The notes under the pieces were generated by a model. It was not told where the DNA came from. It saw nothing but the letters and a program-made list of their open reading frames with translations, and searched no databases. A program made the position numbers and the translations under genes. DNA of 64,000 bases from Methylomonas sp. (GTDB lineage: Bacteria > Pseudomonadota > Gammaproteobacteria > Methylococcales > Methylomonadaceae), in contig PESC01000001.1 of the NCBI GenBank assembly GCA_002929135.1, positions 1 through 64,000 of the forward strand, given 5' to 3'. Below are positions 1 through 10,346 of this stretch, in pieces (the first letter of the stretch is position 1; the number at the start of each line of letters is the position of its first letter).

Positions 1-843
1 ATTGCAGCCATGGGCGATATTGGCGAACGGGCCACCGTGAATGATGGCCAGATTGTTTTCCAGGGTTTGCACCAGATTAGGTTTGATTGCATCTTTCAGC
101 ACCGCCGCCATGGCGCCATGCGCGTTGAGGTCGCGGGCATAGACCGGCGTAACCTTGTCGGATTTATAGCCGACGACGATGCGGCCCAGCCGCTGTTTCA
201 AATCGGCGCGGCTGGTGGCCAGACACAGAATGGCCATGACTTCCGAGGCGACAACGATGTCGAAGCCGTCTTCGCGCAAATAGCCATTAGTCACCCCGCC
301 GATGCCCACCACGATTTTGCGCAATGCCCGGTCGTTCATGTCGACGACGCGCTTCCATTGGGTTCGTCGCGGGTCGATGTCGAGCGCGTTGCCGTAGTTG
401 ATGTGGTTGTCGATCAAAGCCGACAATAAATTGTGTGCAATACCGATGGCATGAAAATCGCCGGTGAAATGCAGGTTGATGTCTTCCATCGGCACGACTT
501 GTGCGTAACCGCCGCCCGCTGCGCCGCCTTTGACGCCGAAACAGGGGCCGAGCGACGGTTCGCGCAGACAGGCGATGGTCGATTTGCCCAAGCGATTCAG
601 CGCATCGGCCAGGCCGACGGTCGTGGTGGTTTTGCCTTCACCGGCGGGCGTCGGGCTGATGGCTGTCACCAGAATCAGCTTGCCGTTGGTTTGGTTGCTC
701 AGACTGTTGACGTACTCCAGCGAGAGTTTGGCCTTGTAATGGCCGTAAGGATCCAGATGTTCGGCAGGAATGCCGAATTTCTCGCCTGCCAGCTCGATGA
801 TGGGGCGCATCCTGGCTTGCTGGGCAATTTCGATGTCTGACAT
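1..843 (-). CDS. fhs: Formate--tetrahydrofolate ligase, N-terminal part (runs off the window edge)
   Basis: Minus strand from 843 translates as [84 protein letters not shown], with the family P-loop TPAGEGKTT. Not in the ORF track because it is open at the window edge. Confidence 0.95.
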   Translation of the reverse strand, partial: MSDIEIAQQARMRPIIELAGEKFGIPAEHLDPYGHYKAKLSLEYVNSLSNQTNGKLILVTAISPTPAGEGKTTTTVGLADALNRLGKSTIACLREPSLGPCFGVKGGAAGGGYAQVVPMEDINLHFTGDFHAIGIAHNLLSALIDNHINYGNALDIDPRRTQWKRVVDMNDRALRKIVVGIGGVTNGYLREDGFDIVVASEVMAILCLATSRADLKQRLGRIVVGYKSDKVTPVYARDLNAHGAMAAVLKDAIKPNLVQTLENNLAIIHGGPFANIAHGCN

Positions 844-900
844 GACGGTCTCCGCAAAAGGGTTGAAAGTTGAGAATGCTGTGTGAAATGAACTGGTTAT

Positions 901-1221
901 TCAGCGTCTGTGATAAACACCGTCCGGCCCCGACCGCAGCGCACCGATTGGCCGCTGGAAGGTAAAGCGATACGGCGTCATGACCAAAACGTCGACGGCA
1001 TCGTCGAGGGCGTCATGCGGCGGCACCTGATCCGCCACCAGCAGCATCGGGGATGTGGCCGTGAACAGGCCGACACCGAGAGCCGTCAAGGCCAGTCCGG
1101 CTGGACGGTAAAACACGACATCGGCCAAGACTTCCGTAAACGACAGTCTCTCGTGGGCCGATGCAGGCTGGCTGGTTGTCACCAGCAGGGCGAACAGGCC
1201 GATCAACGGTATCCGCTTCAT
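901..1221 (-). CDS. Small hypothetical exported/membrane protein
   Basis: 106-aa ORF with signal-like N-terminus MKRIPLIGLFALLVTTSQPASA; co-oriented with fhs and GST. Confidence 0.5.
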   Translation of the reverse strand: MKRIPLIGLFALLVTTSQPASAHERLSFTEVLADVVFYRPAGLALTALGVGLFTATSPMLLVADQVPPHDALDDAVDVLVMTPYRFTFQRPIGALRSGPDGVYHRR

Positions 1222-1233
1222 GGGCGACGCCTC

Positions 1234-1908
1234 TCAGACAGGGAAAAACAAAGGGTTGGTGCCCGGCATCCAGCGCACGTAATTTTGCATGGCTTGCTGG
1301 AACAGGGTGGATTGCAGGAACCGTCGCAGCCAATCGTGAACCTTGGGATACGGCGCTGCTTCGAACCACAAACGATCGACGGCGGCGAATTGGCGAATGA
1401 ACGGGGCAATGGCGGCATCGGCGAAGCCAAACGTGCTGCCCGCCAGAAATGAAACCTCGCTGAGCCATGCTTCCAGCTCGGCGACAAAAGACTCGCAGCG
1501 TGCCCGGTAAATAGCGGGTGGCATTTCGGGGTAACGGTCGGCATATTTGTAGCGGTCGAGGTTGTGCTTGAACTCACCATCGTTGATGGCAATCAGCTCA
1601 GCCGTGCGCGGGTCGTGGCGTGGCAGCCAGGTGTCGGGGTCGTTGCGTTGCAGCGCCCAGTACATGATGTCCAGACTTTCATCGATGACCTTGCCATCGG
1701 TCAGAACCAGCACGGGCACCGTGGCTTTGGGCGATACCGCCAGCATTTCGACGGGTTTGTTGCGTAGCTCGATTTCCCGCAATTCGACGCAGCCGCGCGC
1801 ACTGACGATGGCCATGCGGGCACGCATGGCGTAAGGGCAGCGGCGGAAGCTGTATAAGATGGGGACGGGTTGCGGCTGGGCCATGTTCAAGGTGATCTGT
1901 GTATTCAT
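1234..1908 (-). CDS. Glutathione S-transferase family protein
   Basis: PILYSFRRCPYAMRARMAI and KATVPVLVL..VIDESLDIMYW are GST N-domain signatures; likely start MNTQITLN at 1908. Confidence 0.85.
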   Translation of the reverse strand: MNTQITLNMAQPQPVPILYSFRRCPYAMRARMAIVSARGCVELREIELRNKPVEMLAVSPKATVPVLVLTDGKVIDESLDIMYWALQRNDPDTWLPRHDPRTAELIAINDGEFKHNLDRYKYADRYPEMPPAIYRARCESFVAELEAWLSEVSFLAGSTFGFADAAIAPFIRQFAAVDRLWFEAAPYPKVHDWLRRFLQSTLFQQAMQNYVRWMPGTNPLFFPV

Positions 1909-2162
1909 CTGGTTAAGCCCTGTTGTTGCGCCTCGTCTTGCAGGTTGGGTTGACTGCAATGAACGGCATTGCCTTGGGGGTGATCCCTCATTTTCCTGTT
2001 TCTGCATTCCGCTAGGTCGCAAGTTTTGTTGCCCAGAACGATGACGTAGGGACAAGGAAGGAGCGTGGAGTTCGTTATTTTCATTTGACCGCATTCACGT
2101 TAACCAAGATAATCTGAAAGCGAGTCGATACTTTTAACCCAAACAACAATGAGGAAATAACC

Positions 2163-2525
2163 ATGATAAAAACAAAACACCTGTTTTTGGTTTCGGTTCT
2201 GGCGCTTTCTGTGTATGCACCGACCAGTCACGCCGAAAGTTATATCGATGGGGTAGGTCACAAACTGGCACGAGGTTTCGGCAATCTGTTTACTGGTTTG
2301 GTCGAGATTCCCAAAAACATCGTGAACGCCAGCAACAAGACCAACCCGGTCATTGGCTTTACCGGCGGTCTGGTCATGGGGACTCTGGATACCTTGGGCC
2401 GTACCACATCCGGTATCGTCGATATCCTGAGCAGCCCGATTCCGTCGAAACCACTGGCATATCCCGAGATGGTCTGGAACGACTTCAACAAGAACACCAC
2501 ATATTTCGGCTGCTGCGGCAAGTAA
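2163..2525 (+). CDS. Exosortase system-associated protein, TIGR04073-like
   Basis: Signal peptide plus KLARGFGNLFTGLVEIPKNIV...GxxxGxxxTLGRTTSGIVDILSSPIP pattern recalled for TIGR04073. Confidence 0.7.
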   Translation: MIKTKHLFLVSVLALSVYAPTSHAESYIDGVGHKLARGFGNLFTGLVEIPKNIVNASNKTNPVIGFTGGLVMGTLDTLGRTTSGIVDILSSPIPSKPLAYPEMVWNDFNKNTTYFGCCGK

Positions 2526-2634
2526 GCGCTCCTTCGCAGCAGGTTTTCTATTCTCGGACAGCCCCCGGTTCTCACCGTCTTCGTGGGAACCCATACCAGA
2601 CAAGTACGAAATCCGAGGCTTCGAGTTCGGTATG

Positions 2635-2815
2635 CGTTCCCACGCAGAGCGTGGGAACGAGGGCTAATGAATGCTCCTGTGAGCACAAACCCAGCAAGCA
2701 GTAAAGATTCCGCCACAAATAAAGTCCTTTCTCGTTCCCACGCTCGGCGTGGGAATGCAGACCGGGACGCTCTGCGTACCGAACGCTTACACCGCGCAGA
2801 GCGTGGGAACGCGTA
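2635..2815. repeat. Dispersed palindromic repeat cluster (CGTTCCCACGC-N3-GCGTGGGAACG)
   Basis: Perfect palindrome at 2635-2659; related copies at 2735-2815. Confidence 0.85.
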
Positions 2816-2832
2816 ATTTCTTCAGGCGCACA

Positions 2833-4092
2833 TCACTGCGAGGCATACACCGGAAAACGTGTGCACAGCAGTTTGACCTTGTCGCGAACGGCTTCAATGA
2901 CGTGATTGTTGTCGATGTTGTCCAGTACATCGCACATCCAGCCCGCTACTTCGCGCATCTGATCTTCCTTGAAGCCACGTGTGGTCGGTGCCGGTGTGCC
3001 GACACGTATGCCGCTGGTGACGAAGGGGGATTGCGGGTCGTGGGGTACCGCATTTTTGTTGACGGTGATGTGGGCGCGTCCCAGCGCAGCATCGGCGGCT
3101 TTGCCGGTGAGGCCTTTGGCGATCAGCGACACCAGCATCAGGTGGTTGTCGGTGCCGCCGGAGACCACGTCGTAACCGCGTTTGATGAACACCTCGGCCA
3201 TGGCTTGGGCATTTTTCACTACTTGTCGCTGATAAGCCTGGAATTCCGGCGTCATGGCTTCCTTGAAGGCCACGGCTTTGGCAGCAATCACATGCATCAA
3301 CGGCCCGCCTTGGATGCCGGGAAAAATGTTGGCATTGAGTTTTTTTTCCAGTTCCGGATTGTGCTTGCACAGAATCAGGCCGCCGCGCGGGCCGCGCAGC
3401 GATTTGTGGGTGGTGCTGGTAACGATGTCGGCAATCGGTACCGGATTGGGGTAGATGCCTGCCGCCACCAGACCGGCGACGTGTGCCATGTCGACCAGCA
3501 GGTAAGCGCCCACCTGGTCGGCAATGTCGCGGAAGCGTTGCCAGTCCCAGATGCGGGAATAGGCCGAAAAACCGGCGACGATCAGTTTGGGTTTGTGCGT
3601 CAGCGCCAGTGTTTCCACCTGGGCGTAGTCGATTTCGCCGGTTTTGGGATCCAGGCCGTAGTACACGGCGTTGTACAACTTGCCGGAGAAGTTGGGTTTG
3701 GCACCGTGGGTCAGGTGGCCGCCGTCGGCCAGCCCCAGGCCCAGAATGGTGTCGCCCGGTTGAACCAGTGACATGAATACCGCCATATTGGCCTGCGAGC
3801 CGGAATGGGGTTGCACATTGGCGTAGTCGGCACCGAACAAGGCTTTGGCGCGGTCTATGGCCAGTTGTTCGACGATGTCGACGTATTCGCAGCCGCCGTA
3901 ATAGCGTTTGTCGGGGTAGCCTTCGGCGTATTTGTTGGTCAGCACCGTGCCTTGCGCTTCCAGCACGCGCGGGCTGGCGTAATTTTCCGAGGCGATCAGT
4001 TCGATGTGGTCTTCCTGGCGCTGACGTTCCTGTTCCAGCGCGTGGAACAATTCATCATCAAAGCCTTTGATGGTCATGGTGGGGTTGAACAT
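2833..4092 (-). CDS. glyA: Serine hydroxymethyltransferase
   Basis: 419 aa; [59 protein letters not shown]-lysine motif. Confidence 0.98.
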   Translation of the reverse strand: MFNPTMTIKGFDDELFHALEQERQRQEDHIELIASENYASPRVLEAQGTVLTNKYAEGYPDKRYYGGCEYVDIVEQLAIDRAKALFGADYANVQPHSGSQANMAVFMSLVQPGDTILGLGLADGGHLTHGAKPNFSGKLYNAVYYGLDPKTGEIDYAQVETLALTHKPKLIVAGFSAYSRIWDWQRFRDIADQVGAYLLVDMAHVAGLVAAGIYPNPVPIADIVTSTTHKSLRGPRGGLILCKHNPELEKKLNANIFPGIQGGPLMHVIAAKAVAFKEAMTPEFQAYQRQVVKNAQAMAEVFIKRGYDVVSGGTDNHLMLVSLIAKGLTGKAADAALGRAHITVNKNAVPHDPQSPFVTSGIRVGTPAPTTRGFKEDQMREVAGWMCDVLDNIDNNHVIEAVRDKVKLLCTRFPVYASQ

Positions 4093-4124
4093 GATGATCT
4101 CCTGGTCGGTGTGTCGGTTGGTTT

Positions 4125-5501
4125 TCAGTCGGGTGTCGATCGCATCAGCAAAATCTGTAAATCGGCGACATTGGTGCCGGTGGCGCCGGTGAGCAGCAAG
4201 TCGCCCGCCGCCTTCAGGGCAGGATAGGCGTTGTGGTCAGCCAAGGCGGCGAGTGGGTCGATACCGGCCTGACGACAGCGGTGCAGGCTGCCACCATCAA
4301 CCAAAGCACCGGCGGCATCGGTCGGGCCGTCGCAGCCATCGCTGCCACCGCTCAGAAAACACCAGTCGCCCCGCAGTTCATGGCGTTCGGCAGCCAGGGC
4401 AAAAGCCAAGGCCAATTCCTGATTGCGTCCGCCGATGCCGGGAAGGGTTTTACCCAAGGTGACAGTGGTTTCGCCGCCTGCAACCCAGGCGCTGCGTGTC
4501 GCTGTACGGGAGGCTGACAGGCGGCTGACATCGGCGGCCCAGGCGGCGGCGATGATACGGGCTTCGCCGCACAGCGGCTGGGCGTGTATCGTCGTGTCAT
4601 AACCCAGGGCGCGGGCGTGCTCGACCATGGCATCGACACTGTGGCGATTGCTGCCGATCAAACTATGGCGGCAACCGGCAAGAATGGGGTCATCCGCTTT
4701 CAGGGTTTCGGGCCGCAGGCCAAGTGCGCCTTGTTGCAGATGGTGTTTGATGGCGGCGGGGGCATCCTGCCAGCAGCCATGGTTTTGCAGTACGGCAATG
4801 GCATCGGCAAACGTGGTGGCATCGGCTACGGTGGGGCCGCTGGCGATGGCGCTCGGGTCGTCACCCATCACATCGGACAAGATCAGCGCATGGACATCGG
4901 CAGGATGGGCATGGCGGGCCAGACCGCCGCCTTTCAGTTTCGATAGATGCTTGCGCACACAGTTGATGGCATCGATAGTGGCGCCGCTGGCCAGCAACTG
5001 TTCGGTGATGCGAATTTTATCGGCGAGGGTGATGCCGTCGGCAGGGCTGGGCAGCAGCGCCGAGCCGCCGCCGGACAATAACACCAGCACCAGTTCACCG
5101 GCTTTGGTGTGCGACAGGCGCTCGATGACGATTTCAGCGGCCCGCACACCGGCGGCATCGGGCAAAGGATGGCCCGCGCCCAATAGGTCGAAATTCGGGT
5201 TGGGCCGAACATTGGCGTAGTGAGTAACGACGATGGGGCGGCTGGCCAGCAAACTGGCTGGAATCACCTCGCAGGCGGCTTCGGCCATGGCGCAGGCAGC
5301 CTTGCCGATAGCCATCAGATGAATGTTGCGCCATTGGCCCTGGCGCAGGGTGTCGGGGTGTTTCGGGTCGAGCATGATGCGGAGTGTGCCGTCATCAACA
5401 CGAAGACACTGCCTGACGGCATCGCGGGGGTCTGCCGCCGCAAGCCCGGTTTGAAACAGCGCCAGACTATCCGTGCGCAAGTTTGCCGACGAAAGGTTCA
5501 T
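4125..5501 (-). CDS. Glycerate 2-kinase (MOFRL/GckA family)
   Basis: 458 aa; [37 protein letters not shown]; located in serine-cycle gene context. Confidence 0.9.
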   Translation of the reverse strand: MNLSSANLRTDSLALFQTGLAAADPRDAVRQCLRVDDGTLRIMLDPKHPDTLRQGQWRNIHLMAIGKAACAMAEAACEVIPASLLASRPIVVTHYANVRPNPNFDLLGAGHPLPDAAGVRAAEIVIERLSHTKAGELVLVLLSGGGSALLPSPADGITLADKIRITEQLLASGATIDAINCVRKHLSKLKGGGLARHAHPADVHALILSDVMGDDPSAIASGPTVADATTFADAIAVLQNHGCWQDAPAAIKHHLQQGALGLRPETLKADDPILAGCRHSLIGSNRHSVDAMVEHARALGYDTTIHAQPLCGEARIIAAAWAADVSRLSASRTATRSAWVAGGETTVTLGKTLPGIGGRNQELALAFALAAERHELRGDWCFLSGGSDGCDGPTDAAGALVDGGSLHRCRQAGIDPLAALADHNAYPALKAAGDLLLTGATGTNVADLQILLMRSTPD

Positions 5502-5513
5502 TACCGCATTCGA

Positions 5514-6371
5514 TCAGGCCATTTGCTTGGCCAGACTGAAAATCACTTCGGCGTCGAATACCTGTTTGTTGTCTTCGAACAGCTTGGCGATGCAGGCACG
5601 ATGCAGCGCCAGCTTGAGGGTGCCGAAACCGATGGCGCCCCAGATGATCTTGCCGTGACGCAACTCGCCCTTGTCCATGACATTGGTGCCGCCGATGCCG
5701 GTCGGCGGCGTGGCATTGGCATCAGCCAGCATTTCCAGATGCGGGTGGTTTTGCCAGTGTTCGGGCTTGAGCAATTCGACACCGGCGGCACCGGTTGCCA
5801 GCACGATGTTGGCGTGCTCGATCGCCTTGGCGCGGCTGTCGAAGTCATCGGCTTCCATGGGGGTGATGTCGACATCGAAGCGTTCTTTCATGGCGAAACA
5901 GGCTTTTTCGGCATTGAAGATATGGCGCGATGTCATGCTGACATCGGCGCCTTCAAGCGCCAGCATCGCGGCAGCCCGTCGGCCAACCGGCCCGGTGCCG
6001 GCCAGAACCACGGCTTTCTTGCCGCGCAGTGTGCCGCTGCTGGCGAGCTTGGCCACAGCCGCCGCGGCCGTGGTGTTGCTGCCATTGCTGTCCAGCATCA
6101 CCGACACCTGAAAACCGGGAAAAAAACAGCTTTGCACGGCTTCGAACAAACGCTGGCCCGCGTCCATGTTGCTGCCACCGACGAAAATGGCGGTGTTTTT
6201 CTTGTCTTTGGGGGCTCGGGTGAACATGCAGCCATTGACCAGCGGCTCGACATTGCCTGGCGTTACGCCACCATGACCGATGACATGATCGGCGCCGCCG
6301 TCGTAAGCGACCACGCTGTCGAAGGTCGACGGATGGGTGTCGGTATCGAACTGGAATAAGAGTTTTTTCAT
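5514..6371 (-). CDS. mtdA: NADP-dependent methylenetetrahydromethanopterin/methylenetetrahydrofolate dehydrogenase
   Basis: 285 aa; MKKLLFQFDTDTHPSTFDSVVAYDGGADHVIGHG, LDSNGSNTTAAAAV, VVLAGTGPVGRRAA; matches MtdA as I know it. Confidence 0.93.
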   Translation of the reverse strand: MKKLLFQFDTDTHPSTFDSVVAYDGGADHVIGHGGVTPGNVEPLVNGCMFTRAPKDKKNTAIFVGGSNMDAGQRLFEAVQSCFFPGFQVSVMLDSNGSNTTAAAAVAKLASSGTLRGKKAVVLAGTGPVGRRAAAMLALEGADVSMTSRHIFNAEKACFAMKERFDVDITPMEADDFDSRAKAIEHANIVLATGAAGVELLKPEHWQNHPHLEMLADANATPPTGIGGTNVMDKGELRHGKIIWGAIGFGTLKLALHRACIAKLFEDNKQVFDAEVIFSLAKQMA

Positions 6372-6487
6372 GCGCGGTTGGGGTCGTCGCTGGCGATCGA
6401 TTCGAGGGTGGCCATTATATCGCCATATTGCAAAGCGTCGTTTCTTGAGGGAGCCGCTAAAAATCAGAGGCTTCTTAATTGACTGGC

Positions 6488-6629
6488 AACTATTCAGTGC
6501 ATTTAACTGCTTTCCCCTTACTCCAGCCCCTCATCCCCAACCCTCAGCCCTCGCTTCGCTCTCCCTAAGGGAGAAGGGAGCAAAAGCCATTCTCCTTTGG
6601 GGAGGGAAAGCCGCTTACGCTGAATAGTT
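6488..6629. repeat. MITE-like element with imperfect terminal inverted repeats
   Basis: GCAACTATTCAGTG...GCTTTCC at left and the complement GGAAAGCCGCTTACGCTGAATAGTTAC at right; AACTATTCAG/CTGAATAGTT is a perfect 10-bp pair. Confidence 0.55.
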
Positions 6630-6717
6630 ACATTGAGTGTGCGTCTGCAGGCAGGTACTGGCGAGGCGCTTAGTTGCTGCCGACTGCCCGAGCGCGGCAG
6701 TCGGCAGCGTATCGAAC

Positions 6718-7020
6718 TTACGCCTTGGGCGGGCCGTAATAGCCTTTTTGCTCGGCGTCAGCCTGGTTCAGCAACTGGGCGGCGGCAATCACATCGGCGT
6801 TCAAGCCTTTGCCGCCGCACTCGATATGCGCCAGCAAGGCTTCGCGCATGCGCGGTTCCCAGTAGGTGCGCAGATGATTGCGTAGGCCTTCCTGACGGCG
6901 AATAGGCGGATAGGGTGCAAAGAAGTCGCCGATCTGGTTGGCCATGAGAATCAGCCGGTCGATGTCGATGACCGGCGGGTTGGCGTTGTCTGCCCGGCTT
7001 TGCGATTGGTGCAGGCTCAT
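6718..7020 (-). CDS. fdsD: Formate dehydrogenase subunit delta
   Basis: RLILMANQIGDFFAPYP....VRNHLRTYWEPRMR-like pattern typical of FdsD; overlaps alpha subunit stop by 4 nt. Confidence 0.88.
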   Translation of the reverse strand: MSLHQSQSRADNANPPVIDIDRLILMANQIGDFFAPYPPIRRQEGLRNHLRTYWEPRMREALLAHIECGGKGLNADVIAAAQLLNQADAEQKGYYGPPKA

Positions 7021-9158
7021 GCGATTACCTCCTCGGTCAGGTGTTCCGTGTTCGCCGACACGTTCTCCAAAACAGGCTGGATGCGCAATACCTCGACTGC
7101 CGTGACTTTATATTCCGGGCAGTTGGTGGCCCAGTCCGACTGGTCTGATGTGACGATGTTGGCCTTCGATTTGGCGTGATGAAAGGTGGTGTAGACGATG
7201 CCCGGATTGACGCGGGCGGATAATCTGGCCCGCAGCCGTATCGTGCCGAAACGACTGGTGATGGACACCCAGTCGTCATTGTGGATGCCACGGACGGCGG
7301 CATCCTCGGCGTTGATTTCCAGCACGTCTTCCGGGTGCCAGAGCGAGTTGGCAGTCCGCCGCGTCTGAGTGCCGACGTTGTACTGGCTGAGGATGCGGCC
7401 CGTGGTCAACAACAGCGGGAACTGGTCGTTGGTACGCTCGGTGGTCGGCACATACTCGGTGAGCATGAAGGTACCCAGGCCGTTGGCCCGGGGGAACTTG
7501 ACGGTGTGCAACACTTCCGTGCCTTCCGGCGCATTTTCGTCGCAGGGCCATTGCGCCGAGCCGATGCGTTCGAGCAGCGGAAAGCTCATGCCCTGGTAGG
7601 CGGGCGACAGGCGGGCGACTTCGTCGAGTATTTCGCCCGCGTGGGCATACTTCGCCGGATAACCCATGGCGTTCATCAGCATGACCACGACTTCCCAATC
7701 CTGATAGCCCGCCAGTGGCTCAACCACTTTTCGCACCCGGTTGACGCGGCGTTCGGCGTTGGTGAAGGTGCCTTCCTTTTCCAGCGACGAACTGCCCGGC
7801 AGGAAGACATGGGCGTACTTGGAGGTTTCGTTGAGGAACAAATCCTGAAGCACCACGCATTCCATGTTGCGCATGGCGGCGATGACATGAGTCTGGTTGG
7901 GGTCGCTCTGCACCGGGTCCTCGCCCATGATGTACATGCCGCGAAAATGTCCGGTCAGGGCGGCGTCGAACATATTGGGCAGACGCAGGCCGGGTTCGTC
8001 GTCCAGCGGCACGCCCCAGTCGCGTTCAAACGAGCCTCTTACCTCTGGGTCGGTGACGAAACGGTAGCCGCTGAACACATGCGGCCAACTACCGAGACAA
8101 CTGCCGCCCTGCACGTTGCCCTGTCCACGCATCGGATTGACGCCCACGCCTTCGCGGCCCAACATGCCGCAGGCCAGTGCCAGATTGCCCAGACACATGA
8201 CGCCAGTGGAGCCCTGGCTGTGCTCGGTGACGCCCAGGCCGTAATAAATCGCGCTGTTGGGGCCACCGGCATAAAGCCTGGCCACCCGGCGGATATCTTC
8301 GGGGTTGAGTCCGGCCAAGGGGCCAATGACCTCCGGCGAATAGCGGTCATCCGCCACCAGTGCCGCCCAGTGTTCAAATTCTGGCCATTCGCAGCGTCCG
8401 CGAACGAAGGCCTCGTTGTACAGTTTTTCGCGGACGACCACATGGGCAATGCTGTCCAGAACGGCGACATTGGTGCCCGGGCGCAAGGCTAGATGAATCG
8501 TGGCCTGACAGTGTGGCGAAGTGACCATTTCGGTACGGCGCGGGTCGATGACGATCAGCTTGGCACCTTCGCGGATGCGCCGCTTCATCAACGAACCGAA
8601 CACCGGATGGCCTTCGGTCAGATTGACGCCCACCACCAAAATGACATCGGCCTTGAGAATGGAATCGAAATGCTGGCTGGCAGCACCCCAGCCGACGGTG
8701 GCGGACATGCCGAACTGGGTGGGCGAATGACAGATGCGGGCGCAGTTGTCGATGTTGTTGTTGCCCATCACCGCGCGTGCCAGTTTCTGCACCAGAAAAA
8801 TTTCCTCGTTGGTGCAGCGCGAACTCGATATGGCACCGATGGAACGCTGACCATGCTGGCTCTGAATGCGCCGGAATTCGCTGGCCGCGTACTGGATCGC
8901 GGTTTCCCACGAGACTTCTTGCCACGGATCATCGATGGAGCGACGTATCATCGGCGTGCGGACGCGGTCGGGATGGTTGTAGTAATCGAAGGCAAAGCGG
9001 CCTTTGACGCAACTGTGGCCGTGATTGGCCTTGCCCGACTTCCACGGAATCATCCGAACCACGCGGCCCTTGTGGGTTTCTGCCTTGAAGCTGCAACCGA
9101 CACCGCAGTACGCGCAGGTGGTGACTATGCTGTTTTCGGGTTTCAATGGATTAGCCAT
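7017..9158 (-). CDS. Formate dehydrogenase alpha subunit, catalytic (molybdopterin) part
   Basis: VTTCAYCGVGCSFKAE..HSCVKGRFAFDYYNHPDR; NNNIDNCARICHSPTQFG; start MANPLKPENS at 9158. Confidence 0.93.
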   Translation of the reverse strand: MANPLKPENSIVTTCAYCGVGCSFKAETHKGRVVRMIPWKSGKANHGHSCVKGRFAFDYYNHPDRVRTPMIRRSIDDPWQEVSWETAIQYAASEFRRIQSQHGQRSIGAISSSRCTNEEIFLVQKLARAVMGNNNIDNCARICHSPTQFGMSATVGWGAASQHFDSILKADVILVVGVNLTEGHPVFGSLMKRRIREGAKLIVIDPRRTEMVTSPHCQATIHLALRPGTNVAVLDSIAHVVVREKLYNEAFVRGRCEWPEFEHWAALVADDRYSPEVIGPLAGLNPEDIRRVARLYAGGPNSAIYYGLGVTEHSQGSTGVMCLGNLALACGMLGREGVGVNPMRGQGNVQGGSCLGSWPHVFSGYRFVTDPEVRGSFERDWGVPLDDEPGLRLPNMFDAALTGHFRGMYIMGEDPVQSDPNQTHVIAAMRNMECVVLQDLFLNETSKYAHVFLPGSSSLEKEGTFTNAERRVNRVRKVVEPLAGYQDWEVVVMLMNAMGYPAKYAHAGEILDEVARLSPAYQGMSFPLLERIGSAQWPCDENAPEGTEVLHTVKFPRANGLGTFMLTEYVPTTERTNDQFPLLLTTGRILSQYNVGTQTRRTANSLWHPEDVLEINAEDAAVRGIHNDDWVSITSRFGTIRLRARLSARVNPGIVYTTFHHAKSKANIVTSDQSDWATNCPEYKVTAVEVLRIQPVLENVSANTEHLTEEVIA

Positions 9159-9882
9159 GACGGTACTCCTCTTCAAACAAGCTTTTTTCAACGAGTGCTT
9201 GCGACGGACAAGCCAGTACGCAGGCCCCGCAACTGACGCATTCGGACTCGAAAAACGGCTGGTCTTGTCCGGCGACGACTCTGGATTCGAAACTCCGGCC
9301 ATCGATAGTCAGAGCGAATGTACCCTGGATTTCTTCACAAGCCCGCACGCAGCGGCTACAGACGATGCACTTGGCGGGGTCGAACAGAAAATAGGGATTG
9401 GAGGTATCCACCGGGCTGGCGAGATGATTGGCACCTGTTTGATACGGGTGGCTATCGACGCCGCACTGCTTCAAGGTTTCATGAAACTCGCTCCAGCCGC
9501 CGACAATGTCTTCGCTGGGGAAATCCGACAGATACAGCTCCAGCACGCCTTTGCGCAGCGAGCGCAGTTTTTCGCTGTCGGTACGCACCGCCATGCCGTC
9601 CTCGACCAGTGTGGTGCAACTGGCCGGGTAGCCCTTGCGGCCCTCCACTTCGACCAGACAGACCCGGCAACTGCCGAACGGTTCCAGCGTATCCGTCGCG
9701 CACAGCTTGGGGACAGATCGACCTGCCATGGCCGCCGCCAGCATTACCGAACTGCCCGATGGCACGCTGACCTGCACGCCGTCGATGCTGAGTGTTACTT
9801 CGACGCCATCTCGCGGCGGCGTTCCCAAATCCTGACCATCTTGCAGCTCACGTAGCTCAGACCACATTGTAAACCCTCTCAT
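9151..9882 (-). CDS. Formate dehydrogenase alpha N-terminal Fe-S module ([2Fe-2S] plus 4Fe-4S domains) as a separate ORF
   Basis: CATDTLEPFGSCRVCLVEVEG; DPAKCIVCSRCVRACEEIQG; CVSCGACVLACPSQALVEKS; overlaps the catalytic ORF by 8 nt. Confidence 0.88.
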   Translation of the reverse strand: MRGFTMWSELRELQDGQDLGTPPRDGVEVTLSIDGVQVSVPSGSSVMLAAAMAGRSVPKLCATDTLEPFGSCRVCLVEVEGRKGYPASCTTLVEDGMAVRTDSEKLRSLRKGVLELYLSDFPSEDIVGGWSEFHETLKQCGVDSHPYQTGANHLASPVDTSNPYFLFDPAKCIVCSRCVRACEEIQGTFALTIDGRSFESRVVAGQDQPFFESECVSCGACVLACPSQALVEKSLFEEEYRHG

Positions 9883-10037
9883 TTCATGTGATTTTATGTC
9901 ATCCCGAATCTTGCATCGCGCATTGAGGCCATGCCTATCGATTGGGTAACGTCCAGTGCAGCCGCGCCATTCTACAGAGCGTTGCTAGCCATGGAAAGGC
10001 AGACGGGCGTTAAATAAGGGCAAATCCGGCGCAACAA

Positions 10038-10102
10038 GCCCCGGTACGCAGAGCGTACCGGGCTGCATTCTCACTCGGAGCGTGGGAACGTGGGAACGAG
10101 GG
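10038..10102. repeat. Dispersed palindromic repeat copy
   Basis: CCCCGGTACGCAGAGCGTACCGGGCTGCATTCTCACTCGGAGCGTGGGAACG. Confidence 0.75.
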
Positions 10103-10133
10103 AAAGCTCAGTAGTATTGCCCCCAGTCTCGGG

Positions 10134-10346
10134 TCAAACCAGCAACAGATTGCTCAGCGCCCCCACCACCCCCAGATGCACTTTCTGGCAGCCGGGCGAC
10201 AAGGAATAAAAGCAGACGGTATCTTCACCCTCATCGATCAGCGCCCGTAAACACTGCTGCAACGCAGCGAATTCCGACGGCTTCAGCGCTGCTTCGAACA
10301 CCGAAAACTGCACAGGCATGGCCACATCACGTATCGCACGATGCAC
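10134..10346 (-). pseudogene. CRISPR-associated Cas2-like remnant, no array or cas1 nearby
   Basis: Minus-strand LLDIRDPKRLRRVHRAIRDVAMPVQFSVFEAALKPSEFAALQQCLRALIDEGEDTVCFYSL resembles Cas2 (DI.DPKRLRRVHR..PVQ.SVFEA); the frame continues upstream of 10346 without an obvious native N-terminus. Confidence 0.65.

Noticed and set aside
2583-2816. 77-aa ORF 2583-2816
   Set aside because: Composed of translated palindromic repeats (FPRRAWERG); not a gene.
2749-3771. 340-aa + strand ORF
   Set aside because: Antisense to glyA in GC-rich coding DNA; composition (many H/D/G/Q/R) is typical of shadow ORFs.
5220-6359. 379-aa + strand ORF
   Set aside because: Shadow ORF antisense to glycerate kinase and mtdA.
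7281-8492. 403-aa + strand ORF
   Set aside because: Shadow ORF antisense to formate dehydrogenase alpha.
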